From contig NZ_VCJO01000006.1 of NCBI RefSeq assembly GCF_009712475.1, forward strand, positions 124,001 through 188,000: a stretch of DNA of 64,000 nucleotides, written 5' to 3'. The notes under the pieces are model-generated. The model searched no databases. It was not told where the DNA came from and was given only the letters and a program-made list of their open reading frames with translations. Source of the DNA: Micromonospora sp. CP22. GTDB taxonomy: Bacteria; Actinomycetota; Actinomycetes; Mycobacteriales; Micromonosporaceae. The position numbers and the translations under genes are program-made. This document shows positions 8,654 through 17,231 of this stretch, piece by piece; within the stretch, counting starts at the first letter, position 1; each line of letters begins with the position of its first letter.

Positions 8654-8952
8654 GCGTGGACACCCTCCTGATCAGTTACCGGGTCCGGGCCGACCGTCTC
8701 GACGAGCATCTGGCCCTGCTCGACGCGGTGTACCGGGAGTTGGACCGGCTCCGCCCGCCCGGGTTCCGCTACCAGACCCTGCGGCTCGACGACGGGCTCA
8801 GCTTCGTCGACGTCGTCATGGGGCCGGATCTGCCCGGACCGCTGCCGTCGCTGGAGTCGTTCGGCCGCTTCCGGGCGGAGCTGGAGGGGCGCTGCGAGCA
8901 GCGCAGCACGGCCGAATTCACCGTGCTGGGGTCGTACGGCATGGGGGAATGA
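8650..8952 (+). CDS. Small conserved protein, possibly dimeric alpha-beta barrel
   Basis: A 100-aa product whose ATG (8650) overlaps the TGA of the FMN reductase gene, so the two are translationally coupled. The sequence begins MSVDTLLISYRVRADRLDEH and alternates predicted strands and helices, with a later VDVVMGPD and GRFRAEL. This resembles antibiotic-biosynthesis-monooxygenase-like (ABM) folds, but no catalytic residue can be assigned. Coupling suggests it acts with the reductase, for example on a reduced small molecule; this is inference. Confidence 0.65.
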   Translation: MSVDTLLISYRVRADRLDEHLALLDAVYRELDRLRPPGFRYQTLRLDDGLSFVDVVMGPDLPGPLPSLESFGRFRAELEGRCEQRSTAEFTVLGSYGMGE

Positions 8953-9033
8953 CTTCGTCCGCTTTGTGTTGATCGGGGGAGAGCCGGCCGAAGGCTGACG
9001 TGCGGCGGGTGACGGCCACCCGCCGTACGTCGG

Positions 9034-9039
9034 TAGGAT
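9034..9039 (+). promoter_or_regulatory. Probable -10 box of yebC
   Basis: TAGGAT, with TGACGG 18 bp upstream (9010-9015) as a weak -35. The untranslated leader would be about 130 nt. Nothing else recognisable lies in 8953-9174. Confidence 0.35.
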
Positions 9040-9174
9040 TGTCGAGATTCGGCAGGGCCATCTGCCCGTCCACGGCTTCCACCAGGGCTGACCGGCACCA
9101 CCGTGTGCGCCGGTGCGGAGCGGGGCGTGCGCGGTGCGGTCGATGCAGACGGCGGGTAGCAACGGAGGTAACAG

Positions 9175-9924
9175 ATGTCCGGCCACTCAAAGTGGGCGAC
9201 GACCAAGCACAAGAAGGCGGTCATCGACGCCAAGCGCGGCAAGATGTTCGCCAAGCTGATCAAGAACGTCGAGGTCGCGGCGCGTACCGGTGGTGGCGAC
9301 CCGGCCGGCAACCCGACGCTCTACGACGCGATCCAGAAGGCCAAGAAGAACTCGGTCCCCAACGACAACATCGACCGGGCCGTCAAGCGCGGCTCCGGCC
9401 TGGAGGCCGGCGGCGCCGACTACCAGACGATCATGTACGAGGGGTACGGCCCGAACGGTGTCGCCCTGCTGATCGAGTGCCTGACCGACAACCGCAACCG
9501 CGCCGCCACCGAGGTACGCACCGCCCTGACCCGCAACGGCGGCTCCTTCGCCGACGCCGGCTCCGTGTCGTACCTCTTCTCCCGCAAGGGTGTGGTGATC
9601 GTGCCCAAGGCGGGCACCACCGAGGACGACGTGATGCTGGCGGTCCTCGACGCGGGGGCCGAGGAGGTCAACGACCTGGGCGAGGCGTTCGAGGTGGTCT
9701 CCGAGCCGGGTGACCTGATCGCCGTGCGGACCGCGCTCCAGGACGCCGGCATCGAGTACGAGTCGGCCGAATCCTCCCTGATCCCCAGCGTTACCGTCCC
9801 TCTGGACGAGGAGGGCGCGCGCAAGATCTTCAAGCTGATCGACGTCCTGGAGGACAGCGACGACGTGCAGAACGTCTACGCCAACTTCGACGTCTCCGAC
9901 GAGGTCATGGCCGCCGTCGGCTGA
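9175..9924 (+). CDS. yebC: YebC/PmpR family regulatory protein
   Basis: Product of 249 aa with the family opening [22 protein letters not shown] and the three-domain YebC pattern throughout (for example [34 protein letters not shown]). The family was first described as DNA-binding regulation. Recent work on some members points to relief of ribosome stalling, so transcription regulator may not be the whole story. GGAGGT lies 5 nt before the ATG. The order pdxT-yebC-ruvC is conserved in mycobacteria, but here about 21 kb separates yebC from ruvC. A hairpin terminator follows. Confidence 0.94.
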   Translation: MSGHSKWATTKHKKAVIDAKRGKMFAKLIKNVEVAARTGGGDPAGNPTLYDAIQKAKKNSVPNDNIDRAVKRGSGLEAGGADYQTIMYEGYGPNGVALLIECLTDNRNRAATEVRTALTRNGGSFADAGSVSYLFSRKGVVIVPKAGTTEDDVMLAVLDAGAEEVNDLGEAFEVVSEPGDLIAVRTALQDAGIEYESAESSLIPSVTVPLDEEGARKIFKLIDVLEDSDDVQNVYANFDVSDEVMAAVG

Positions 9925-9939
9925 CCCGCGTACGAGTCG

Positions 9940-9968
9940 AAGGCGCTGACCAGGAGGTTGGCGCCTTT
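9940..9968 (+). terminator. Intrinsic-type terminator of yebC
   Basis: Stem AAGGCGC (9940-9946) pairs with GCGCCTT (9961-9967) around a 14-nt loop and is followed by T-rich TTTCTC. It lies 15 bp after the yebC stop. Confidence 0.7.
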
Positions 9969-10020
9969 CTCGTGCCCCCGTCGTCCGCATCCCGATGCGG
10001 CGGGCGCCAAGCAGCACGTA

Positions 10021-10067
10021 GATCTTGGAAAGTTCTCGTCTTTCGCGTACGGAAACTGTCCAAGATT
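10021..10067. repeat. Intergenic palindrome, family D
   Basis: Imperfect inverted repeat: the arm 10021-10039 (GATCTTGGAAAGTTCTCGT) pairs with 10049-10067 at 15 of 19 positions around a 9-nt centre. It is noticeably more AT-rich than its surroundings. A separate small perfect hairpin (CCGCATC/GATGCGG) lies at 9985-10000. The element sits directly upstream of a regulator relic. Its arm sequence is unrelated to those of the other palindromes in this window. Confidence 0.6.
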
Positions 10068-10095
10068 GCCCGCCTTGGGGCTCGAGGTGTGCGAG

Positions 10096-10233
10096 CGGCT
10101 GCCGAGGAGCGGCTCGACGACAACCTGCCGAACTGCTCGTTCCACCTGCGGCAGCTCGCCAAGTACGGGTTCGCCGAGCGGGTGCGCGGTGCGGACGCTC
10201 GGGACCGGCCCTGGCGGGCCACCACCCCCTGCC
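10096..10233 (+). pseudogene. Relic of a winged-helix (ArsR-like) regulator gene
   Basis: One frame reads LPNCSFHLRQLAKYGFAE, then a run ending DARDRPWRATTP. This is the recognition helix and wing of a known group of actinobacterial helix-turn-helix regulators. Nothing before it resembles the N-terminal part of such a domain, and no effector domain follows. I read it as a decayed fragment. It sits between palindrome D (10021-10067) and palindrome E (10269-10331). A genuine 60-100 aa protein is possible but there is no good ribosome-binding site. Confidence 0.55.
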
Positions 10234-10268
10234 TGCCAGCCGACTGGGCGGCGGCACCGGCACACCGG

Positions 10269-10331
10269 TGATCGTCTGCACTCCGGTGACCGGCGCGGCG
10301 GCGTGTCGAGTCAGCGAAGTGCAGACGATCA
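10269..10331. repeat. Intergenic palindrome, family E
   Basis: Perfect 14-bp inverted repeat TGATCGTCTGCACT (10269-10282) and its complement (10318-10331) around a 35-nt centre. It ends 10 bp before the stop codon of the convergent ABC permease gene, so it could also work as a terminator. No T-tract. Similar in build to the other palindromes listed, with different arm sequence. Confidence 0.7.
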
Positions 10332-10341
10332 AGCGGCGGGC

Positions 10342-11403
10342 TCAGCCGAGGGTTTCGCGTTCGCGCCAGGCGGTGCGGATGGAGGTGCGACCGTTGGTCC
10401 GCAGCAGGGAGCCCTCGTACACCCGGGCTCCGGCGAACAGGAACCCCACCGCCGTGACCAGGAGCAGGGCCAGCGAGGCGACCAGCTCCCAGCCGGCGGC
10501 ATCACCGTTGAACAGCCGCAGCGGCATCGCCGTCGGCGAGGAGAACGGCAGGTAGGACAGCACCCGCATGGCGGTGACGTTCTCGTTCAGGAAGATCACC
10601 GCGAAGAACGGCAGCATCACCGCGAGTTGGACCGGCATCGACACGCCGCCGATGTCCTCCAGCCGGTTGACCAGTGCACCGGCCGCCGCCCACATCGACG
10701 CGATCAGCACGAAGCCGAGCAGGAAGAACGGCACGAACCAGCCGATCGCCGGTCCGAGCAGCGACAGCAACGCGCTGTTGTCACCGAACGCCATGCCGGC
10801 CACCGCGACCACGGCCACCAGGCTGATCTGCCCGAGCGCGAGGATCGTACCGGCGATCATCTTCCCGGCCAGCAGGGCACGGACCGGCACCGCGGCGACG
10901 AGGATCTCCACGATCCGGGTCTGCTTCTCCTCGATGATGCTCTGCGCGATCTGCACCCCGAAGGTCTGCGAGGTGAGGAAGAAGATGAAGGCGAAGGCGA
11001 ACGGCACCAGGAAGGCCACCACCGGGTCCACCGCGTCCGGGTTCAACAGCCGGACCGGAGGTTCGGTGCTCAGCGCGGCGACGACGTCGTTCGGGGCGTC
11101 GTTCATGGCGAGCACCGCCGGGCCGGCGACGACCGCGGCGTCCGCGTCGCCGTCGCGTACCGCCTGCTCGGCGGCGGCGTCGTCGGCAACGGTGAGCACC
11201 TCCAGCCCGGCCGCCCGCAACGGTCCGGCTGCCGCCTCGGTCACGGCCACGGTGGAGGGACCGCCGGACAGCAGCGGCGGCAGGATCGTCGCCGCCGCCG
11301 CGATCAGCAGGAAGACGACGGTGCTGATCAGGAAGGTACGGTCGCGCAGCTTGACCCGGATCTCCCGGGCGGCGACCAGCCGGGTGGCCTGCATGGCGTT
11401 CAC
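10342..11403 (-). CDS. ABC-2 type exporter permease (NatB-like)
   Basis: Membrane subunit of 353 aa. One N-terminal transmembrane helix follows the motif AREIRVKLRDRTFLIST. A long extracytoplasmic loop comes next, then five or six C-terminal helices containing FFLTSQTFGVQIAQSIIEEK and RIVEILVAAVPVRALLAGK, as in ABC2_membrane_3 proteins of the NatB/YhaP group. The GTG at 11403 overlaps the TGA of the ATPase gene (GTGA), so the two are coupled; an ATG three codons later is an alternative. It probably exports ions, a drug or a peptide; the substrate is not evident. An adjacent two-component system may control it. Confidence 0.87.
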   Translation of the reverse strand: MNAMQATRLVAAREIRVKLRDRTFLISTVVFLLIAAAATILPPLLSGGPSTVAVTEAAAGPLRAAGLEVLTVADDAAAEQAVRDGDADAAVVAGPAVLAMNDAPNDVVAALSTEPPVRLLNPDAVDPVVAFLVPFAFAFIFFLTSQTFGVQIAQSIIEEKQTRIVEILVAAVPVRALLAGKMIAGTILALGQISLVAVVAVAGMAFGDNSALLSLLGPAIGWFVPFFLLGFVLIASMWAAAGALVNRLEDIGGVSMPVQLAVMLPFFAVIFLNENVTAMRVLSYLPFSSPTAMPLRLFNGDAAGWELVASLALLLVTAVGFLFAGARVYEGSLLRTNGRTSIRTAWRERETLG

Positions 11404-12293
11404 TTGGTGACCTCTCGGAAGATCTCGGCGAGGGACGGGGAGACCGGGCGGAACGCGCGGACCGGACCGCGTCGCAGGGCGGCGTGCAGCAGGGGTTGCT
11501 CGTCGGACCCGGCGGCCAGGTCGAAGACGGCACGCGCGCCGTCGAGGTCCACCAGGGTCACCCCGGGTTGGTCGCGCAGCCAGCCGGCGTCGCCGTCGAC
11601 CACCAACTCGAAGCGGGGCGTGGTGTACGCCGAGCGCAACTCCTCCCGGCTGCCGGCGGCACGGATCGAGCCACCGGCGATGATCACCAGGTCGTCGCAG
11701 AGTCGTTCGACCACGTCGAGTTGGTGGCTGGAGAAGAGCACCGGAGCACCGGCGGCGGCCCGTTCCCGCAGGACACCGACGACCGTGTCCACGGCCAGCG
11801 GATCCAGGCCGGAGAAGGGCTCGTCGAGGACCAGTACCTCGGGGTCGTGCACCAGCGCGGCGGCGATCTGGGCGCGCTGCTGGTTGCCCAGGGACAGCGT
11901 TTCGAGCAGGTCGTTGCCCCGCTCGGCGAGACCGACCCGCTCCAGCAGCCCGTCGGTGGCGCGGCGCGCCGCCTCGGCGGTCAGCCCGTGCAGTTGGCCG
12001 AGGTAGGTCACCTGTTCCCGGACGCTCATCTTCGGATACAGGCCGCGTTCCTCCGGCATGTATCCGAAGCGACGCCGTACCTCCCGGGTCAACGGCGTGC
12101 CCTGCCACGTCACCTGGCCGGCGTCCGCGGCGAGCACCCCGAGGATGATCCGCATGGTGGTCGTCTTGCCGGCACCGTTGCCACCGACGAAGCCGGTCAT
12201 CCGACCGGCGACGACGTCGAAGGACACGTTCCGGAGCACCTGGCGGTCGCCGAAGCTGCGGTCGACGGCGTCGAGGCGAAGCACATTGGTCAC
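11400..12293 (-). CDS. ABC transporter ATP-binding protein (NatA/DrrA-like)
   Basis: Nucleotide-binding subunit of 297 aa for the downstream permease. Walker A is GGNGAGKTTT, the signature is degenerate (LSLGNQQR instead of LSGGQ, common in the DrrA branch), Walker B is VLVLDEPFSGLDP and the H-loop is FSSHQLDV. A C-terminal segment after about residue 225 matches the DUF4162-like tail of exporter ATPases. The GTG at 12293 stands 6 nt after a TAGCGT hexamer, suggesting a leaderless transcript. It forms a two-gene operon with the permease. Confidence 0.92.
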   Translation of the reverse strand: MTNVLRLDAVDRSFGDRQVLRNVSFDVVAGRMTGFVGGNGAGKTTTMRIILGVLAADAGQVTWQGTPLTREVRRRFGYMPEERGLYPKMSVREQVTYLGQLHGLTAEAARRATDGLLERVGLAERGNDLLETLSLGNQQRAQIAAALVHDPEVLVLDEPFSGLDPLAVDTVVGVLRERAAAGAPVLFSSHQLDVVERLCDDLVIIAGGSIRAAGSREELRSAYTTPRFELVVDGDAGWLRDQPGVTLVDLDGARAVFDLAAGSDEQPLLHAALRRGPVRAFRPVSPSLAEIFREVTK

Positions 12294-12299
12294 GGCGTT

Positions 12300-12305
12300 A
12301 CGCTA
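12300..12305 (-). promoter_or_regulatory. Probable -10 box of the ABC exporter operon
   Basis: TAGCGT on the minus strand, 6 nt before the GTG start, consistent with leaderless transcription. No clear -35. The gap 12294-12373 separates the operon from the response regulator gene on the same strand, so the exporter has its own start site. Confidence 0.45.
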
Positions 12306-12373
12306 ATTCGCCGATCATGCTTGCCCGTCCGTCCTGGGACGGAGATCTGGTCTCCATCTCCCGGCGGAGGCGC

Positions 12374-13054
12374 TCACCCGCCAGGCCGGACCACCCCCTG
12401 CTCGTACGCGAACACCACCGCCTGCACCCGGTCCCGCAGGCCCAGCTTCGCCAGCACCCGGCTGACGTGTGACTTCACCGTCGCCTCGCCGAGGTGCAGG
12501 TCGGCGGCGATCTCGGCGTTGCTGGCGCCCCTGGCGACGAGTGCCAGGACCTCCCGTTCCCGGGGGGTCAGGCTGTCCAGGGCCTGCTTCGACGCCACGT
12601 CACCGCCGGGTTGGCCGCCCGGTCGGGCGAAGGTGGCGATCACCCGCCGGGTGAGTTCCGGCGCGAGCAGACCGTCGCCACGGGCCACCACCCGGATCGC
12701 GTCGACGAGCGCCTCCGGAGTGCCGTTCTTGAGCAGGAAGCCGCTCGCCCCGGCGCGCAACGCGGCGAACAGGTAGTCGTCGCGGTCGAACGTGGTCAGC
12801 ATCAGCACGGCCGGTCCACCCGGCTCGTCGCTGTCGGCGCTGATCCGCCGGGTGGCCTCCAATCCGTCGACACCGGGCATCTCCACGTCCATCAGGACCA
12901 CGTCGGGCCGCAGCGCCCGGGTCATGCCGACGGCCCGCTCCCCGTCGGCGGCCTCGCCGACCACGTCGATGTCGTCCTCGATCTCCAGGATCACCCGGAA
13001 TCCGGTACGCACGAGGTGGTGGTCGTCGACGAGGAGCACGCGGATCGGGTTCAC
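12374..13054 (-). CDS. NarL/FixJ-family response regulator
   Basis: Two-domain regulator of 226 aa. In the receiver domain D56 (VVLMDVEMPG) is the phosphoacceptor, with acidic D10-D11, T in LMLTTFD and K in GFLLKNG. The C-terminal LuxR-type helix-turn-helix (about 160-210) includes LTPREREVLALVARGASNAEI. The GTG start overlaps the stop of the upstream histidine kinase gene, so the pair is coupled. The natural target to test first is the exporter operon just downstream on the same strand. Confidence 0.94.
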   Translation of the reverse strand: MNPIRVLLVDDHHLVRTGFRVILEIEDDIDVVGEAADGERAVGMTRALRPDVVLMDVEMPGVDGLEATRRISADSDEPGGPAVLMLTTFDRDDYLFAALRAGASGFLLKNGTPEALVDAIRVVARGDGLLAPELTRRVIATFARPGGQPGGDVASKQALDSLTPREREVLALVARGASNAEIAADLHLGEATVKSHVSRVLAKLGLRDRVQAVVFAYEQGVVRPGG

Positions 13055-14406
13055 GCCGGACCTCCCGTCGGGCTCCCCGCCGGAAGCGGAAAGCGGGCCC
13101 GAACCCGCCAGCCCTCGCCGGTACGCGGGCCGACCTCCAGTTCGCCGCCGTGGGCGGTGACCCGTTCCCGCATGCCGACCAGTCCCAGCCCGTCGGTGTT
13201 CGCCGGGCGGGTGGCCCTGCCGTCGTCGCTCACCTCGACCTCCATCTCGTGTGCCAGGTAGCGGACCCGGACGTCGAGCAGACTCGCGCCGCTGGCGTGT
13301 TTCAACGTGTTCGTCACCGCTTCCTGCACCACCCGGTACGCGGCCTGGGAAACCGACTCCGGCAGCGGCACCGGGTCGCCGTACACCCCCAGGGTGGCGC
13401 GGAGCCCGGCCTCACCGGCCCGGTCCACCACCGCGGCGATCCGGTCGACACCGGCCGGCTGACGGGTGCCTTCCGGGTCGCTGTCGCGGGCCCGCAGCAC
13501 GCCGAGCATCCGGCGCAACTCGTCGACCGCCTGGCGGGCGGTCTCCTCGATGGAGGCGAGCGCGGTACGCGCCTTCGCCGGATCCTTGTCGAAGACCCGT
13601 CGGCAGGCTGCCGCCTGCACCCCCATCACCGACACGTGGTGGGCGACCACGTCGTGTAGTTCCCGGGCGATCCGGACCCGTTCGCCGACCACGGCGTGCT
13701 CGCGTACCTCGGCCTGCGACCGGCGCAGTCGCTCCGCCTGTTCGGCCAGTTCGTGCTGGCGGCGGGCGGCCACCCAGGCGGTCTCGCCGAAGGCGTACGC
13801 GAACCCGAAGTACAGCACGTTGACCAGGACGCCGGTGACGATCGCGGCGATCACCGGCGGCACCGGCCCGACCGCGTCGTCGAAGGCGTAGGCGGTGAGT
13901 GATCCGTAGCTGATCGCGTAGGAGATCCCGAGCCAGACGAACATCGCGGCGATCACGCCGATTCGTAGTCGCCGGGACAGCCGCCGGTCCTGCCCCCAGG
14001 CGCCCAGGGTGTAGATGGCGATGAACAGCGCCCAGGAGGAGAGCTGCCACTCGGGTACGGCGCGGGCCTGCGATCCGATGAACGCGGCCGACACGGCCAG
14101 CGTGCTGATCGCGGGGAATCGGCGTCGCCAGATCAGGGGCAGCGGCACCGCCACGGTCCAGATGAGCTGTTCGACGCCGGACGGAGGCGGCCCGAGAGCG
14201 AAGGCCCCGGTGCTGCGCGCCAACGTCAGACTGAGCAGCGCGATGGCGGTGGCGGCCAACCCGGCGTACAGATCCAGGCGTCGCTGCTCCGGCGTCGGGC
14301 CTGGCCGCCGCCACTCGTCACTGGCCTCGGCTCGCCGCCCCCCGTCGACGGTCGCGACGGGGGGCCGCCGCTGGTGAGCGGTCTCGGTGGTCACCCTGCG
14401 CAGCAT
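13051..14406 (-). CDS. Sensor histidine kinase (HisKA_3 type)
   Basis: Membrane sensor of 451 aa. Five or six hydrophobic segments lie between residues about 45 and 205. A coiled stretch and the dimerization/phosphotransfer helix follow, with H251 in IARELHDVVAHHVSVMGVQ. A HATPase domain contains NTLKHASGA, DDGR and GLGLVGMRERV. There is no large periplasmic loop, so the signal is probably sensed in or at the membrane, as in DesK/LiaS-like kinases. The start could also be the GTG four codons downstream. Partner: the response regulator it overlaps. Confidence 0.92.
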   Translation of the reverse strand: MLRRVTTETAHQRRPPVATVDGGRRAEASDEWRRPGPTPEQRRLDLYAGLAATAIALLSLTLARSTGAFALGPPPSGVEQLIWTVAVPLPLIWRRRFPAISTLAVSAAFIGSQARAVPEWQLSSWALFIAIYTLGAWGQDRRLSRRLRIGVIAAMFVWLGISYAISYGSLTAYAFDDAVGPVPPVIAAIVTGVLVNVLYFGFAYAFGETAWVAARRQHELAEQAERLRRSQAEVREHAVVGERVRIARELHDVVAHHVSVMGVQAAACRRVFDKDPAKARTALASIEETARQAVDELRRMLGVLRARDSDPEGTRQPAGVDRIAAVVDRAGEAGLRATLGVYGDPVPLPESVSQAAYRVVQEAVTNTLKHASGASLLDVRVRYLAHEMEVEVSDDGRATRPANTDGLGLVGMRERVTAHGGELEVGPRTGEGWRVRARFPLPAGSPTGGPA

Positions 14407-14596
14407 GCCATCTCCTCGCCGACCGCCGTCGCGGCGGTGAGACCGAGCCGTCGGCCCACAGCTGCCCGATCCTCACGGACAGTGCTGTCGCGCCGCCCTC
14501 GCCATGCCTCCCCACCCACGCTTTGCTCTGCTTCAACGGACGCAATGCTGACGGATCAGGCGGGCAGGGGACGTCGGGCGCGGGGGAGGGGGACGG

Positions 14597-16552
14597 TCAG
14601 CCGGTGCTGACGCCGACCATCGGTGGCAGCGGGCAGTGCAGCAGACCGCAGATCGTACGCAGCAACTCGACCTCCGGCACGGTCATCTCCCCGTCGTGAC
14701 TGATCACCGCGACGGTGGCCGCCACCAGGCGTTCCTTGTCTGCCGGGCGCAACTCGTCCAGCACCGGCCAGGCGGTTTCCAGGGCCAGCACGCCGTTCTC
14801 CGGCGGCGCGTAGGGCAGAGGCGTGCCCGGCAGCAGCGCGGCGACACCGGCCTGGAAGGCGCGTTCCGCCTCGGCCCGGTCGGGGTGTCCGACCTGGGCG
14901 AGGATGGCCAGCAGCGCGGCTGCGGCCGACCGCGCGTCGGTGAGTTTGCGCCGGTCGGTACGCCAGCGGGAGTCCGGCCGCAGCGACTCCGCCAACTCGG
15001 CCAGGAGCAGCCGGGACAGGCAGTACTCGGTCACGTTGATCGCGCCGTCGGCGTGGATCAGGGCGAACACGGCCGCCAGCAGTGACTCCAGTTCGGCGTC
15101 CGGACGCTCCCGCAGCGCCGGGAAGGCCAGCTCGGCCAGCGGCAACCGCAGCTCGGCGGGGAGGGCGCGCAGGTCGTCGGCGGCCCGCAGCGCGCTGTCG
15201 GCCAGCTGCTGACCCTGTCGCTGGGCCACCGCGACGTACTGGTGGTTCCGGACCTCCGGCTCGGTGCTGAGCAGCAGACCGAGCAGCAGCGGCACTGCCG
15301 CGTGCCGGTCGCGGGCCCGGTCGAGCAGCGGCTCCGGGATCCGGTCGAGGATCGCCGCCGCGTGCGTGTACGCGTTCTCGGTCGGCGCGGCCACCCGGTC
15401 CAGCACCTCGCCCGGCGCGACGCGTACCCGCCCGGCGTGCCCGGTCGGCCCCGGCTGCGCCGGGGGGTGCGGCCGGTCAGGGGCGGCCGCGGGTGCCAGA
15501 CCCATCGCGACGTCCTCCTGGCGGCCCGACGGCGGTGCCGCCGCCCACCGCTGGGACAGCTGCCGCAGCTCGGCCGGGTCGAACGAGGGCTCCAACGCCT
15601 TGATCCGGTCGACCAGCGGGGGGTGGGTGGCGAGCCAGGAGGCTCGGGTCGCCTCACCGAAGAGCATGTGCCCGACCTCGTCGCGCTTCGGCGACTTCAG
15701 CTCGGACCCGTCGCTCAGCCCGCCGATCTTCTTCAGCGCTCCGGCGATGCCCCGCGTCTGACGGGTGAACTGCACCGCCGAGGCGTCGGCGAGGTACTCC
15801 CGCTGGCGGGACACCGACGCCTGGATGAGCCGCCCGGCGAGCACCCCCACGTAGCCCGCCACCAGCAGGGCCAGACCCACCAGCGCCAGCGGGGCGGCGC
15901 TGCCGCCGTTGTTGTTGCCGCGTGACCGGCCACCGCCGAGGACCCCGGCGCGGGCCAGCCCACGGCCGATCACGGTCAGGAAGAGGATGCCGAACAGCAG
16001 CCCCATCAGCCGGATGTTCAGCCGCATGTCGCCGTTGACGACGTGACTGAACTCGTGGGCGATGACCCCCTGAAGCTCGTCGCGGTTGAGTCGTTGCAAC
16101 GCGCCCCGGGTCACGGCGACGGCGGCGTCGGACGGGGTCCACCCGGCGGCGAAGGCGTTGATCGCCGTCTCCTCCGGCAGGACGTAGACCTCGGGCACGG
16201 GTACGCCGGAGGCCAACGCCATCTCCTCGACGACGTTGCGCAACCGGCGCAGCTCCGGGTCGGTGGTGTTGGCCGGCACCGGCACCCCGCCCAACTCGCG
16301 GGCCACCTTCCCGCCGCCGCTGCGCAATGCGAGCGTACGCACCAGGGCGGCCAGCCCGATCGCGACGACGGTGGCGACGGTGACGATCGCGATCAGGCCG
16401 ACGAGCTGGCCGGGGTCGGCGGTGGTGGCGTTGAAGGCGAACAGTGCCGCGAGGTTCACCACCACCACGATGCCGACCACGGCCAGCACGAACAGCAGTA
16501 CCAACCGGGTCGACAGCCGGCGTACCTGGCGCTGCCGTTCGAAGAAGTTCAT
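14597..16552 (-). CDS. HtpX-like M48 metalloprotease with C-terminal TerB-like region
   Basis: Membrane zinc protease of 651 aa. Two helices lie at about 18-42 and 50-75, then the zinc motif HEFSH (166-170) and the third ligand E252 in REYLADASA. Two more helices lie between them. This core (about 1-310) is the HtpX family, which degrades damaged membrane proteins. The extra 340 residues begin with a proline-rich linker. They end with two acidic alpha-helical units, HADGAINVTEYCLSRLLLAE and SHDGEMTVPEVELLRTICG, that resemble TerB tellurite-resistance repeats. The gene starts 10 bp after lemA, a frequent partner. I do not assign the name htpX because the protein is twice the usual length. Confidence 0.88.
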   Translation of the reverse strand: MNFFERQRQVRRLSTRLVLLFVLAVVGIVVVVNLAALFAFNATTADPGQLVGLIAIVTVATVVAIGLAALVRTLALRSGGGKVARELGGVPVPANTTDPELRRLRNVVEEMALASGVPVPEVYVLPEETAINAFAAGWTPSDAAVAVTRGALQRLNRDELQGVIAHEFSHVVNGDMRLNIRLMGLLFGILFLTVIGRGLARAGVLGGGRSRGNNNGGSAAPLALVGLALLVAGYVGVLAGRLIQASVSRQREYLADASAVQFTRQTRGIAGALKKIGGLSDGSELKSPKRDEVGHMLFGEATRASWLATHPPLVDRIKALEPSFDPAELRQLSQRWAAAPPSGRQEDVAMGLAPAAAPDRPHPPAQPGPTGHAGRVRVAPGEVLDRVAAPTENAYTHAAAILDRIPEPLLDRARDRHAAVPLLLGLLLSTEPEVRNHQYVAVAQRQGQQLADSALRAADDLRALPAELRLPLAELAFPALRERPDAELESLLAAVFALIHADGAINVTEYCLSRLLLAELAESLRPDSRWRTDRRKLTDARSAAAALLAILAQVGHPDRAEAERAFQAGVAALLPGTPLPYAPPENGVLALETAWPVLDELRPADKERLVAATVAVISHDGEMTVPEVELLRTICGLLHCPLPPMVGVSTG

Positions 16553-16562
16553 CGCGGCCCGA

Positions 16563-17159
16563 TCAGAACGAGACCTGCGGCGCCTGGCGCTGCTGCGGGT
16601 CGTCCGGCTGGAACAGCGCCGCCGGCCCGAACGAGAACATCCCCGCCACCACGCTGGAGGGGAAGACCTCGCGCTTGTTGTTGTAGGCCATCACCGCGTC
16701 GTTGTACGCCTGGCGGGCGAAGGCGACCCGGTTCTCGGTGGAGGTCAGCTCCTCCGACAGCTGCATCATGTTCTGGTTGGCCTTGAGGTCCGGGTACGCC
16801 TCGGAGAGCGCGAACAGCCGGCCCAGGGTGGCGGTGAGGGCGTTCTCCGCGCCGCTGAGCTGCTGCATCGCCGCCGGGTCGCCGGGCGTCGCCGCGGCGG
16901 TGGCCTGTGCGTTGACGGCGGCGTTACGCGCGTTGATCACCGCTTCGAGGGTTTCCCGCTCGTGCTTGAGGTAGCCCTTGGCGGTCTCGACCAGGTTGGG
17001 GATGAGGTCGTGCCGCCGGACGAGCTGCACGTCGATCTGGGCGAAGGCGTTGCGGTACGCGTTGCGGGCCCGGACCAGACCGTTGTAGATCGACACGCCG
17101 AAGGCGAGCACCGCCACGACGATCACCACCAGACACAACAGTCCGATGATCAGTTCCAT
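16563..17159 (-). CDS. LemA family protein
   Basis: Product of 198 aa with one N-terminal transmembrane helix (about 3-24) and a long helical cytoplasmic or extracytoplasmic part. The family signature YNGLVRARNAYRNAFAQIDVQ is followed by RRHDLIPNLVETAKGYLKHE. LemA proteins often travel with HtpX-type proteases or TPM proteins, and their biochemical role is unknown. GAGGGAG precedes the ATG. It is the first gene of a lemA-M48 pair on the minus strand. Confidence 0.93.
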   Translation of the reverse strand: MELIIGLLCLVVIVVAVLAFGVSIYNGLVRARNAYRNAFAQIDVQLVRRHDLIPNLVETAKGYLKHERETLEAVINARNAAVNAQATAAATPGDPAAMQQLSGAENALTATLGRLFALSEAYPDLKANQNMMQLSEELTSTENRVAFARQAYNDAVMAYNNKREVFPSSVVAGMFSFGPAALFQPDDPQQRQAPQVSF

Positions 17160-17231
17160 GGCCGCTCCCTCGGTGTGTGTCGGTAACTTCCGCTGATCAT
17201 CGTACGGTCGTCGGTCCAGACCCGCTCCTGC

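Noticed and set aside
10342..14406. Calling the exporter and two-component system a BceAB-type peptide-resistance module
   Set aside because: The permease lacks the FtsX-like ten-helix form with a large extracellular domain and is of the ABC-2 NatB type.
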